Assembly (NCBI GenBank): GCA_943736015.1
Contig: OX031056.1
Location: 64,011,277 to 64,075,276, forward strand
Origin: Tridacna crocea
Taxonomy: Eukaryota; Mollusca; Bivalvia; Cardiida; Cardiidae
DNA: 64,000 nt
Direction: 5' to 3'
The notes under the pieces are model-generated. The model saw only the letters and a program-made list of their open reading frames with translations, did not search any database and was not told the origin of the DNA. The translations under genes and the position numbers were made by a program. Below, piece by piece: positions 53,346-64,000 of the stretch (within the stretch, counting starts at the first letter, position 1; each line of letters opens with the position of its first letter).

Positions 53346-55524
53346 TTTGCTCACCTGAGCACAACCTGCTCAAGGAGAGCTTTTAGGATCACCCGGTGTC
53401 CGTCGTCAACACTTTTTTAAACATCAACTCCTCCTAAAGCGCTGGGCCTAACTTGGCTGGAATGTTCCCTGGGAGGTCCTCTTTTTTTCACAGAAATTGA
53501 TTCCGTCAAAAACTCTGGTTGCCATGGCAACCACATGGAATTCTCTAAGTAATTCTTTAAAAATTTTCTTCTCTGAAAACGCTGGCCAGATTTTAAAATA
53601 ATTTCACAGAGATGTTCCCTGAGTGACCCTTTTCAAAAGGTGATCGCGGAATTTTGATCCGTCAAGAAACATGGCTCTGGTAAATGGGGGCTACTTGCAC
53701 TATACAGAAACAAGAAATTCTTAATACTTCTTCTTCTCAGAAATTGCTGATCAGATTCTGGAATAATTTCTCAGTTATGTTCCATATGTGACATTTTTCA
53801 AAAACTGTTCGCAAAATTCTGATCCGTCAAGAAACATGGCTCTGCTAATCGGGGCTACTTGCACTATAAGGAATGAAGAAATTCTTGAAAATTCTTCTTC
53901 TCTGAAACCGCTGGTCAGATTTTAAAATGATTTCACAGCAATGCTCCTTGGGTGACCCTTTTCAAAAATGTTTGCAAAATTTTGATCCGTCAAGAAATAT
54001 GACTCTGTGGTAAATGGGGTCTTCTTGCACTATACGGACATGAAGAAATTCTTGAACATTCTTCTTTTCTGAAACGGCTGGTCAGATTTTGAAATGATTT
54101 CACAGAGATGTTCCTTACGTGACCCTTTTCAAAACATGTTCGCAAAATTTTGATCCATCAAGAAACATGGCTCTGGTGAATAGAGGCTACTTGCATTATA
54201 TAGAAATGAAGAAATTCTTGAAAATTCTTCTTCTCTGAAACCGCTGGTCAGATTTTAAAATGATTTCACAGCAATGTTTCTTGGGTGACCCTTTTCAAAA
54301 TTTGTTCGAGAACAACGACTCTGCTGAATGGGGTCTACTTGCACTATACAGAAATGAAGAAATTCTTGAAAATTCTTCCTCCCTGAAACGGCTGGTCAGA
54401 GTTTGAAATAATTTCAGAGATATGTTCCTTTAATGACCCTTTTAAAAAGCTGTTTGCGAAAGTTTGATCCATCAAGAAACAGGAGTCTGGTGAATGGGGG
54501 CTACTTGCACTATACAGAAATTAAGAAATTCTTAAAGAGGCAATAATACTCATTTTAAGCCAGTTTTAAGTCATTTTATTTTTATCAAAATATAGTCATT
54601 CTTATATATCTATGCCAAATATTGCGCCTGACGGTTGCAAGGTTGCTTAGATTACGCCTGATAGAAAATGCATTTCGCGGACTTGCGGCCTTCAATGTAA
54701 ACAGATTGGTCGTTTCCGAATTTTGAATCGAAGATTTTCGATATCCGTTATACACTCTGGTAGATTCGTATGATGATCATGCATACTGTAACGTGACTAT
54801 ATTTGACCTTGGCCTTGATACGGTAAATAAAGGAAAATGGATGCTTCTCTGTTGCAGCACCTATTTTTAGACGGAGATCGAGGCCTATATGTAAGATACT
54901 ACGGAATCCTGTTTCCGCCATCCACTTTTCGACCTACGAGGAACTCGAAAAGTAGAAATTAGGCACACTAACTTCCACTTTTCTAGCAAAAAAGTTACCT
55001 CGAAAAGTCGAAAAGTTGAAGTTTTTGACCTGACAATTGTCAAAAAACTTTCCACTTTTCGACCTCACGTTTGTCTAGAAAAGTAGAAATTAGGAAGCAC
55101 TAACTTCCACTTTTCGCCTTAAAATGCTAGGTCGAAAAGTAGAAAAGTGGAAGTTTTTCAGATGACAATTGTCAATATAACTTCCACTTTTCGACCTAGA
55201 AAAGACAAAGTCGAAAAGTCGAAAAGTAGAAGTTAGCGTTAAAACTTCCACTTTTCTAGTTAGGACTGATTATCACGGGATGTTTGTTTATCAGCACCGA
55301 GTAATGTTGGAGCCGGTGTAGGGGTAAAAATTCCTGTGTCACCGGTCCTTCGTATTTGGACCCGGTGAAAGTTAAACCTCCACCGAATAAGTATACATGT
55401 ACACTGTTTAAGTCTGACGTCTATCTTTATCCGATACCGCCTATGGGCTGAGTTTATAGTTACACAAATCTAGTCAGGAACTGCGCATAAAGCGTGCGCC
55501 CAATTTGACATTTTCAAACTACGT

Positions 55525-55744
55525 TTAACCCATTACGAGATGACAAAAAATAAAAGACTGTCCAAATTTAAAGAAACTGAAGACGACATTTCAAAGTGTG
55601 CATGGAAATCTACGTGTAATATAGAGTAGACGACATTGTGAGAGAAATAGTTTGTAAAAAGTTATCTCTCCTTTTCTAACAATGTTTTCCTAAATAATAT
55701 TTTGCAAAGGTGTCAAAAACAGGAATCGTGTGGTAATGGGTTAA
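55525..55744 (+). mobile_element. TTAA palindromic MITE with intact TTAA at both ends
   Basis: TTAACCCATTACGAGATGAC to GTGTGGTAATGGGTTAA. The interior is diverged ('gacattgtgagagaaatagt', 'tctccttttctaacaatgtt') but the ends are clean. Confidence 0.85.
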
Positions 55745-56459
55745 AATGTGTGACTTGTCAACATCTGGGTCGCTGGTTCGAACACTGGCTTGGCGTGGGC
55801 ACCGGGATCCTTCATAATCTTTACAAGGTTAATAAAAATGTCGATGTAGGCCTATCTATGATGCTGATCGGAGTTGATTATAGATTTATGTCCTCGGAAC
55901 TCGATTACGGATTTCTGTCCTCGGAACTCGATATTTTCCCCATTGTTACATTAACATCAATATGACCTCCCTGAATCTGCCGCGTTGGTATTTCGGTTGA
56001 GTAATGTCTAGTAGTGTCATTTCATGATATGCAACCCGTCACATGAAAAGGGACCATCTCGATCTGGTCAGACTGCAGGAATTGTGCCATGTTGAAACTT
56101 TTCGCCTATAGCAGGTTTTCTCAAAGTAAATCCAAGTTGGATAAGATCCCTGAAAAAATGGTTTAAAGGATGATCTTTCGGCAATCTATCTGCGATTTTC
56201 CAGATCGCACAGGTCGCAGCTTAGTTTTTTGACATGTCAAAAACCTAGTTTCGATCTTTTTTGGGGGGTAATACTTTCCCTCGACCTTGTGCGACTACAG
56301 AAGACCAAGGTGCGTTCAACCGCCGATTACTTGCGATCAGCAGCTATCAAGCCACATTTTGAGATCGCAACTCAATCTTCAGGGAATATTTTTCGGTGAA
56401 ATGGGTCCTTTAAATTTTAAAGACTAATCAGTGTCCAAAGTATCAACTATATATGGCTT

Positions 56460-56710
56460 GCAATATGCGAAAAAGAGCATTCTGACATTTCCATAATGTG
56501 TCGTCTCGGATCAGCCTGCGCAGATCGCACAGGCAGATCCTACACGGCACTTTAAGACCACATTAGACTTTGTGCCACAGTAGACTTGGGCTAAATGAAA
56601 ATTACATAAAACGGAAAGTTTTATGCGAGGGCTGATGCGAAGCGACACTTTACGCAAATGTCCGTATGCCCCTTTTCGCGTGTTGCAGGCCACATGATTT
56701 CAATACATCT
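56460..56710 (+). repeat. Dispersed repeat with CAGCCTGCGCAGATCGCACAGGC block
   Basis: 'gtcgtctcggatcagcctgc', 'agatcgcacaggcagatcc' and 'gcgaagcgacactttacgca' belong to a repeat whose diverged relatives are at 9970-10010 and 5740-5790. Short frames on the minus strand are shadows. Confidence 0.5.
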
Positions 56711-57715
56711 TATAATGTGTACACCGTTAAAGCCTGAAGGACGTAGCAAAGCGATAAGGGCGGGTTTAAAATGAAAATTAGGGAGTTGCCGTATTATGGC
56801 TGACATTACACTTATTCGGCATACATTTAACCTCTACTATTCGCTCCCGCCATCTTCCTTTGTCCGGTGTACATTTAAAATAATAACGCGACCAATTTAT
56901 CCTGCGAAAGATTAGTCCTAGCTAGAAAAGTGGAAGTTTTAATCGGCTAACTTCCACTTTTCGACTTTTCGACTTTGTCTTTTCTAGGTCGAAAAGTGGA
57001 AGTTTTATTGACAATTGTCATGCGAAAAACTTCCACTTTTCTACTTTTCGACCTAGCATTTTAAGGCGAAAAGTGGAAGTTAGTGCTTCCTAATTTCTAC
57101 TTTTCTAGACAAACGTGAGGTCGAAAAGTGGAAAGTTTTTTGACAATTGTCAGGTCAAAAACTTCAACTTTTCGACTTTTCGAGGTAACTTTTTTGCTAG
57201 AAAAGTGGAAGTTAGTGTGCCTAATTTCTACTTTTCGAGTTCCTCGTAGGTCGAAAAGTGGATGGCGGAAACAGGATTCCGTAAAGTTACACCGTATCCG
57301 ACCCTAGGCGGAAACCAACGATAAATTTCCGTGACTCACTGCCATTGTTTACAGCTTCGATCGTCAGCCAGTTTTCTTTGGCCAATTTTAGGTTTTTCGC
57401 ACAAACCCCCAGTTTTTCTTTTTTCATTTACACGATATATGTCAGTAATCTATCCTTGTGTACACAAAGGACATATTTCTGTACAATTCTATTTTTCTTT
57501 TTGAAATTTAACAACGTTTCTGCTCACCGGCTGTGGACAGGCATCTTTAAATTTCTTCTTTTCTGAAATTGATGATTAGATTTTGAAATGACTTTTACAG
57601 GTGACCTTTTGAAAATTTCTTGGCTAATGGTCCTCTCAAAATTTCAGGTGAGCGATCCAGGGCTATCTTGGCCCTCTTGTTCTTATTTTTGTTTAAAACA
57701 TAGGTTTTGGGTGAT

Positions 57716-57760
57716 CATTAGAAATGCCTCACCGAGGCGGTTCTAAAGAGCCCTTAAAAT
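57716..57760. repeat. Short hairpin, copy 1
   Basis: 'cattagaaatgcctcaccga' with 'ggcggttctaaagag' forms TTAGAA-TGCCTC/GAGGCGGTTCTAA pairing. A close relative is at 62093-62155. Confidence 0.5.
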
Positions 57761-58081
57761 CTGTGTTTGGATCAGAATTGATATCAAGGTTTATATTCCG
57801 AATAAATGCATCTTCTGACACCATGTCACACTGCATTAAAATACATAGGTATGTTAAGGTAATGATTTCATATTTGATGATTAGCTCACAGTCTCGTTTT
57901 GGACTCACACAACAGAATTTTAGATCCTATAACTTCCTTATAAATTTGGACGGATTTTATGAAATTTACATTAAAATGTTTCTCGTTCCAAGACCATTCT
58001 TCATGTTTCAAGATCATTCTAAGTTCAAAATTTTGACCGATTTGACACATACAACACTACTTAAATGATTCGAGAAAAAAT

Positions 58082-58371
58082 ATTTGTTTGAGAAAATGAA
58101 AGTGTTCGTCTATTACAAAATGATAGCGGTATGCAGGATTTTAATGTCAGAAGTATGGTATACGTGGATACCATTGCAAATATGATATCAAGCCACGATT
58201 TGTTATCATAGCAACTAGACTGCTTAATTTTCCACATGTACACTGATAACTGTCTTTGACATAATATCCTATTTGCAAGAATATCCATCGTATACCATGC
58301 TTCTGACATCTGACCTCTGCATACCGCTATGATTTTGTGAAAGGCAAACACTTGCATTTTCTCAAACAAAC
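58082..58371. mobile_element. ~290-bp foldback with ~95-bp arms
   Basis: The left arm 'tttgtttgagaaaatgaaag' to 'gtatggtatacgtggat' pairs with the right arm from 'atccatcgtataccatgctt' to 'cattttctcaaacaaac' at about 85% by eye. Both frames across it are consequences of the symmetry. Confidence 0.8.
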
Positions 58372-58379
58372 CTGTACAT

Positions 58380-60320
58380 GTATACTTTCAGGTTAATGTA
58401 TACTAATTGAGCCCATTCCAGGACTTGCCGTGACGCATTTTGGTGTAACGTCGAAATGTTTGAATACATATGCTACTACTGTTCGTATAAGTGTACTGCT
58501 CATCACGAAGCCATGGAACATGCATGCTCAAGGCATCCATCACAGGCCCTACAATTCCGTAAAGTAACTCTAAATCCCGAAAATTGAAAGTTTGGCTATT
58601 CCCGTACCAAAAGTATTTTTTTTAAACCCTCACATACATGTACATTAATTTGAAATGCCTCCATAGTCCCTACTTGAATCATGTATATTCAACGATAACA
58701 ATATATATTATATATCCATTGGACATGAAAAACATACCGTATACCAAAACTCAACTGAAATACTTCCTATCACTATAAGTAACTGTTTTGCTTAATGTAA
58801 ATGAATAGTTCTAAGTCAATTAGCTCAGTTTTAAAAGCGCGATAAACGGGGCGGACGGGTGTGAAATTTAGCGTCCATTGGTCTTCTCTTGACAGCAGCA
58901 CTAGAATACCAGAAAATAAAAAATAACGCTCTTTTGCATTATTTCTGCTCAAGCAAATCAGTACGAAAATCAAATTGTGGAACTGAAATTAATGTAATAA
59001 ATTTTGGTTACACCCGAAACCTCACACCAAAAAAAAAGAGTCATATTTCCGTTATCTTTTATAAAATGAGTTATGCAGTAAATTGACACCCTTATTGACA
59101 TTATCTTTCTCAAATCATGCGGAAATATCTATCGATAAATGAGCAGACATGAAAAATTGATTGGTGCAAAAAACGCAGAAACCCATGACACAAAAGAATG
59201 TTCCGTTAGACTTAACCGGGTCAGAGACTTCAGACTGTCTTTTCAGCTTTTTAATTACTTAAAACAGAAAATTTTCACAATTGTCTTGATCTAACAGACT
59301 TATTTTGCTGTAAATCATAAATATGGGTTGCTTAAGCTGCATTATTGTCCAACTCTCCAATATGAACATAACCACAGATTTACAGCTCAGGGGTTAAGTG
59401 TACCCTAAGCGGAAATACCGGTTTCGGTTCCTTCTATCAATTTATTAGCAGCTGTGAAGGACTTGGAATTTTCTTCGAAACTACTTTATCATAAATCGCC
59501 TGAAAATATTCAGTGTCGTATTGAAAGGGTTTCATTGCTGTGGAACAGCTATGGCGTGCAAAACTCCCATGGCGTATCCATGACATATAAATTCTCCATT
59601 GCGTATTTTAGTAGGACTGTTTGAAATATTCACTTTCATTAATAAGAGCGACTGGTCTAGAAATCGTCATAAAATACCACTAAAACCAATCTTTCTTTTA
59701 GAAACCTGCATACGGTCTTGTTTTGGTTGCAGTTCCTAAATTAACAGCAGTGAATTTATTGCTTGCATTCAAATAAGGGATTCGTCAAAAAATGACGTCT
59801 TTCACTTCATTGTATGCAAGAAAATGGGGATGCATTTAGGGTTCGAAAACATGCACCTCTGGAAAACACACCGATCGACGATAGATGTAATTTCTCTTTC
59901 CTGAAATGAAGCTTTTCAATATTTTCCAAAGTTATAATTTACCTAAATATTTGGAGCCTTACGTTCGATTATTTATATCCACGTCTTTATCTACCTAAAA
60001 TAAAGCCATGCACATAAAATATCTTAAAATCCTATATGTAACACTCAACCAATAATTAAAGAAAATTATCACTCTGTTTAACACACAACATCCAAAAAGT
60101 ATCAGAATCTCAGGTTGGACGGGAATCCGGCGAATTCGATTCAGAAAATATAGAAACGAACTAGATTTGGGACGAGTTACTGGGACATTCTCTCAGCGTT
60201 TCTTTTATTCATGAATAGTCTTAAACCTCGATAACTGTCTGTTATGGACCATTAGACGATTCAGAAATTCTTTCTAGGCAAAATTATGTATGTGAATGAG
60301 GGTTGCCTCTTTCTGTAACA
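58380..60320. other. No feature recognised
   Basis: About 1.9 kb of A+T-rich sequence with no convincing frame and no copy of the repeats described here. Confidence 0.45.
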
Positions 60321-60325
60321 CTGTA

Positions 60326-60342
60326 GGAGGGGGGGGGGGGGG
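60326..60342 (+). repeat. Poly-G run
   Basis: 'taggag' followed by about 15 G, then 'attaaagg'. Length is likely polymorphic. Confidence 0.85.
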
Positions 60343-60367
60343 ATTAAAGGAATTTCGTTTTAAAAAT

Positions 60368-60548
60368 TCAGTTAAACGCTAAGAAGTTCAAAATTAAACG
60401 TTTTAAACAGCCACAGTCGGTCGCTACGCTCCCTCCTTTTGGCAGTTTAAATCGTTTAATTTCGTCTTTCGTCTTCTTAGCGTTTAACTATCAGCCTTTT
60501 GGCTGTTTAAATCGTTTAATTTTGACTTCTTAGCGTTTAACTATTACG
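60368..60548. repeat. Nested inverted repeat with GTTTAA motifs
   Basis: 'gttaaacgctaagaagttca' with 'aaattaaacg' (left) pairs with 'cgtttaattttgacttctta' with 'gcgtttaac' (right). The right side has the block twice ('ttcttagcgtttaactat' at about 60471 and 60525), giving one left and two right arms. Confidence 0.8.
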
Positions 60549-60559
60549 TCAACATTTTG

Positions 60560-61140
60560 CGATTTGTACCTGCATCATGGAAAAGGGGCGCTTCATGTTT
60601 TTCTTTTTGCATTCCATTTCTTGTGATCGCAATTCCTACCACATTTCTTTGACGAATTTGAATAGAATGTTCAAAATGACATCTCGCATTTTGTCAAAGT
60701 TTTGCAATTTGTCAATTTGTCAATTTGTAGAGTTGCGTCATGGAAAAAAGGAGTCTTCATTTCTTTTTCACTCTATTTCATGGGAACGCAAAGCATCCCA
60801 CATTTCTTGGCAGATTTTGGTGCAAAAATTCACAGAATCATGTGACCTTACACATATTGCCAAGGTTTTGGGATTTGCATCATGGAGTAAGGGTGCTTCA
60901 TCTTATATTTCATTTTTCACCAGTATCTCTTTAATTACTTAACATACCTCAACAGATTTGGATGAGATTTTCACAGATCATGTGACCTAGCGCTTGTTGT
61001 CAGGATTTTGCAATTTATCACTGTATCGTGGAAAAGGGGGGGTTCATGTCAAATTTAATTTTTTATCATTGTATCTCCAACTTATGCACATAGTTTCATG
61101 AAACTTCATATTTTTTATTTGTTGATCAAAGCCACTGACC
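60560..61140 (+). repeat. Tandem repeat array, ~150-160-bp unit, Pearl-core-like
   Basis: Marker 'atcatggaaaaggggcgctt' and variants near 60575, 60737, 60880 and 61026, with 'tttcacagaatcatgtgacc' between. More degenerate units continue after the MITE at 61790-61970 ('catggaaaaatggggctta', 'catggaaaaagggagctta'). Confidence 0.7.
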
Positions 61141-61369
61141 AATGAGTCTATCATGCATCATCTGTCCATCCGTCATTCTTTTCATAAACCTTTTAGATCA
61201 CAAGTAACACGATATATATTGAGCTACCCAGGCAGGTGCTAGAAATCCCAACACTGATGTCTCTAGCTAGTTGCTTGAAATGGCAGCAATGTTGCAGCTT
61301 ATATTGTTAGAGGGATATCTTCTAAAGTCCTTCAAAAAACTGATGAAACTTCATGCATGGGTTCCATTG

Positions 61370-61755
61370 GATAGTCGTCTTCGCGAGCCAAGATTACGAT
61401 CACTACGTGGATCTCACCTTGGCTGATTGAGCCCGATTTCGAGGTTCCTGTGATGCGCCCTCTACTGGATGCTGGTTATTACCCCTCTTTACATCATATT
61501 TCTTAAAGCCAATGAAATCATGAAGCGATAAGCGGACATCCGCGTGGGTTTCCCATGTTTACCTTCTATTCGAAAGGTAGCGACCTTATTCTACCTTTAT
61601 CAAAGATGAAATGCTACGAGCGATTTCATTCGTTGCAGCTAGAGCTGGCTGCATCCAATGAAAACGCGTATGGGGGGATTGGAAAAAATCAAGCTCCAAG
61701 GGTAGAGTAGCGTAGTGAATCGACAGCCTTGGCTTGCGAAGATGTTGGATAGTCC
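61370..61755. mobile_element. ~385-bp MITE inserted in the tandem array
   Basis: The left end 'tagtcgtcttcgcgagccaa' and the right end (reverse complement 'tccaacatcttcgcaagcca') are inverted repeats. The body is less A+T-rich than its surroundings. It separates array units at 61140 and 61790. Confidence 0.6.
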
Positions 61756-61789
61756 GTTGATACGTTTTTTTTCTTCACATAATAATGAT

Positions 61790-61970
61790 GTGTCATGGAA
61801 AAATGGGGCTTAATGTATATTTTCTTTATTTGTTCTCATTTCATGTAATGCCAATTTCTGGAAAAAGGATGCTTAATGCATAATCCTGTTATGGACCTTA
61901 TCTATATATTTTCATGTAAAGAAATGCTGTGCCATGGAAAAAGGGAGCTTAATGTATAATTTCATCATGG
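61790..61970 (+). repeat. Remaining tandem array units
   Basis: Three shortened copies of the GTCATGGAAAAAxGGGxGCTTAATG block at about 61793, 61860 and 61931. Confidence 0.65.
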
Positions 61971-62092
61971 ACCAATAACAAAAGGCCACGTGTACATGCA
62001 AAACACAATACCTCTAATATGTTTGTACCAAAAAAGGTCTTTCTGGCGAGAGATATCATTTCAACGAAATTGCCTGTTTCTCTTTGAAACCC

Positions 62093-62155
62093 TTTGTTGT
62101 GGGTACTCATTAGAATTGTCTCCATGAGACGGTTCTAAGAGTACCCACAACGTAG
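62093..62155. repeat. Strong hairpin, copy 2
   Basis: 'gttgtgggtactcattagaa' pairs with 'ttctaagagtacccacaac' around 'ttgtctccatgagacgg', itself a small stem. The inner part is shared with 57716-57760. Confidence 0.75.
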
Positions 62156-62159
62156 GTTT

Positions 62160-63890
62160 TAGCGGAGAATTCAATTTTGAAATCAAAATCATTCCCTCTA
62201 TCTGGAGCACTGGGCATATAAGAAAAAAAAAAACCCGAATAAATTCCGTTTTGCACGTGTACATAAAGGCGAGCGGCTCAGATAAGCAAAACATGTGAAA
62301 TAGATATGGATCCGACTCTGAGTTTAATAACTGTCAGTAAAGAGTAAGGTTCAAGCCCGTTATTAAGGATGACAATTATCAAACCGTTGTATGTGGTAAC
62401 CTATCACTTTCACTGTGTATGTAATGAGCTCGTACACCAGAGTTAATAAGAAATTCCATGCGGACAGTCACCTCTATTAATCCATCTTCTATATGTACAT
62501 GTTACCTTGTAGCAAAATAAGAGAAGCGCTACCTACAATAGGCATGACACAAGCAAACAATTTGTTTTGCCTCTGTCAATATATTGGAAATCTTATTCAA
62601 TTGCATTTGTATGCTGGTGGCATTTTCCAATTAGGCTGGGTTCACTTTCTTGACGTTTTTCCATATCGAGATTAATTAAGGTGGCGTTCCTCGAACACTA
62701 CCTCATTACTGCCTGGAACGAAACTGCGTCAGCCGATGTCGAAAACATCCTCTTCTTACTACGGACAATTACCATAGATTAACATTCAAAACATGAATAT
62801 ATTTTGACTATTGATGAAGCATAGGGAGAAGCTGTCTGTACATAGCAAGCGATCTTTTTACACGCTGCATCGATAGATGAACCATGCAAAAAGGAGCTTC
62901 CCCGACGACGCTAGCCCTGCTACTTATCCGTAAACAATTTAACAATCACTTCTAACCAATGAGATTATTTATGTTTTTTTTTTTTTTCAAACCTTTCAGG
63001 GATTTGATAAGATCGAAGGAGGGACGAAGGCAACTTTCTGTTGGAGTATATGTTCTGTTATGGGTATGAATGAATAATGTGTATAGAAAAAAAAACGAAA
63101 AAAAAATACTCATAATTACAATTTATTTAAATATAATGTTACATGTAACATGTATATGTATAATGGAGCATCAAGTGGTAGTAACTTCCCTAGAGCTTGT
63201 ATTTGATTTGACCAGCTTGACACTGAAGGCAAAAACAAGCACCACGATAGTAAGTAATATTTGATATTTCTTTTTACTAAATGCCAACTACCCTCGACGA
63301 CGAAACGTTGCAAACACTGACATCTGTTTAATTGTTTCAAAAACGGTTAACAAAATTAAACTAATAACTTTAAAGCGCATGTAAACTCCATAACTAGGTA
63401 ATTTCCACCCTTTATAATTCGAAAATATATCGGATAACCTATTACAACAAACATATATAGGATTGGAGAAAACTCGAACATGTTATTTACTGCATTGGTT
63501 GCTAATATATATGTGTGCAAAAAATGCATGGGGAAGCCCGTCAATTTCAGGGAGGCAACTGATCGAGACAACTTTCGGTATCGTTCGTGTAGGTCTTCTA
63601 GAACGTCGCGTAATAACGTATCTCATTAGTGCTAGGACGAAGTACAGAGGGTTTTTGTTTCCAATTTCAATATTATGTGATCGGTGGTTAAGATTGCTCG
63701 TTCTGAACCCGTTTTCTTATGTAGATGTAGCAAACCCTTCCTGTATTGATGATAAATGAATTAATAAGCGCGGTCAGCTTGTGTCGTTGTTTCTGTTTAC
63801 GTTGTCGATAACCTACGTTTTTTAAGCCTAGAATGAGGAAAAAACGATCAAGTAAATGAGGAGTTTGTTTTGACGCTTTGAAAGATCACG
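62160..63890. other. No feature recognised
   Basis: About 1.7 kb. Short frames on both strands (up to 98 codons at 63463-63759) have no recognisable domain. There are A/T homopolymer runs near 62970 and 63090. Confidence 0.4.
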
Positions 63891-63894
63891 CGGT

Positions 63895-64000
63895 GTTTGC
63901 GTCAATATTACGTCACTGCTGATATTTACAACGAAAAGTCCGAAAATCGTCGGCGATCAAAGAGGTAAACAAACAGATAATGCGACATGGTAGGATTTGT
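63895..64000 (-). repeat. Dispersed repeat G, copy 2, truncated by the window end
   Basis: Reverse complement of 10937-11040: 'acgtcactgctgatattt', 'atcgtcggcgatca', 'ataatgcgacatggtagga'. Confidence 0.65.

Larger units (their letters stand above)
54900..57283. mobile_element. 2.4-kb element with ~372-bp terminal inverted repeats made of iterated CGAAAAGT motifs
   Basis: The left arm 54900-55271 and the right arm 56911-57283 are highly similar inverted copies. Each contains about 15 copies of a core AAAAGT in the contexts TCGAAAAGTNGAA or TAGAAAAGTNGAA, in alternating orientation, often doubled ('gtcgaaaagtcgaaaagt'), plus two palindromic GACAATTGTC sites in the left arm. The alternation lets each arm fold into several hairpins. 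The interior (55272-56910) encodes no recognisable transposase; it contains a TTAA MITE (55525-55744) and a dispersed repeat near 56460-56710. Non-autonomous by appearance; superfamily unknown. Confidence 0.85.
54537..57546. mobile_element. ~3.0-kb insertion within the Pearl-like element
   Basis: Contains the long-inverted-repeat element 54900-57283 plus about 360 bp of left and 260 bp of right sequence that are not inverted copies of each other. Either the whole block inserted once, or the inverted-repeat element lies inside an older insertion. Confidence 0.6.
53348..57685 (-). mobile_element. Family A Pearl-like element split by a 3-kb insertion
   Basis: 53348-54536 has the TGAGCTA-type end, a short GACGGAC tract, the 'aggaggagttgatgttta' block and about six cores (marker 'caagaaacatggctct', spacing about 160 bp). 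57547-57685 supplies the remaining core part, 'ttcaggtgagcgatccaggg' and the GGCC-hairpin end. The interruption falls at 'aattcttaaa|' and '|ttaaatttcttctt'. TTAAA occurs at both junctions (54532-54536 and 57547-57551), a possible target duplication. Confidence 0.8.

Noticed and set aside
58061..58369. 102-codon frame on the minus strand
   Set aside because: It coincides with a foldback; the frame is a by-product of the inverted arms.

Overview
Eukaryotic, A+T-rich genomic DNA, most likely from a bivalve mollusc. The evidence is introns with GT..AG borders, many nested transposable elements, a THAP-DDE transposase paired with a SWIM/YqaJ protein, and repeated elements built like the bivalve 'Pearl' elements (about 160-bp tandem core repeats next to an ACGG-type microsatellite). 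The species assignment is inference. No bacterial operon, rRNA, CRISPR array or intact host gene is visible.

The only intact protein-coding unit is an autonomous DNA transposon of about 5.7 kb at 39401-45087, which I assign to the ISL2EU / PIF-Harbinger-related group. It carries two convergent genes. The plus-strand gene has a 22-nt first exon (39558-39579) spliced to 40008-41482 and encodes a 498-residue SWIM zinc-finger plus YqaJ-type exonuclease protein. The minus-strand gene is 44941-44705 spliced to 44348-43050 and encodes a 511-residue THAP + HTH + DDE transposase. Both reading frames are open and the splice phases match exactly. Short terminal and subterminal inverted repeats bound the unit, and three copies of a palindromic MITE sit between the genes.

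Layout. 0-2.4 kb: composite repeat whose inverted, more complete copy lies at 20.4-22.5 kb. 2.5-3.9 kb: Pearl-like tandem element. 4.0-5.3 kb: a MITE and two exons of an unidentified gene or gene remnant. 5.5-9.9 kb: MITEs, a retroelement tail, a tRNA-like patch and an 898-bp foldback with a 7-bp target duplication. 10-16.8 kb: a perfect 65-bp palindrome, MITEs and another Pearl-like element. 16.9-20 kb: CT/GA microsatellites and repeat fragments. 23.2-24.5 kb: a dense MITE cluster. 24.8-25.2 kb: a decayed Ty3/Gypsy-type gag remnant. 26.3-31.4 kb: dispersed repeats and foldbacks. 31.4-37.2 kb: two Pearl-like elements, one with a recent tandem duplication. 39.4-45.1 kb: the autonomous transposon. 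45.6-52.5 kb: repeats, a tRNA-headed SINE-like element and a 3.8-kb pair of long inverted repeats. 53.3-57.7 kb: a Pearl-like element split by a 3-kb insertion with about 372-bp terminal inverted repeats made of an iterated motif. 57.7-64 kb: smaller foldbacks, tandem repeats and a truncated dispersed repeat.

The recurrent small element is a roughly 230-bp MITE with TTAA-CCC...GGG-TTAA ends and a central palindrome (perfect over 51-67 bp in the best copies), seen more than twenty times. Its ends suggest piggyBac-type mobilisation. Identity estimates throughout are by eye; no alignment or database search was run.
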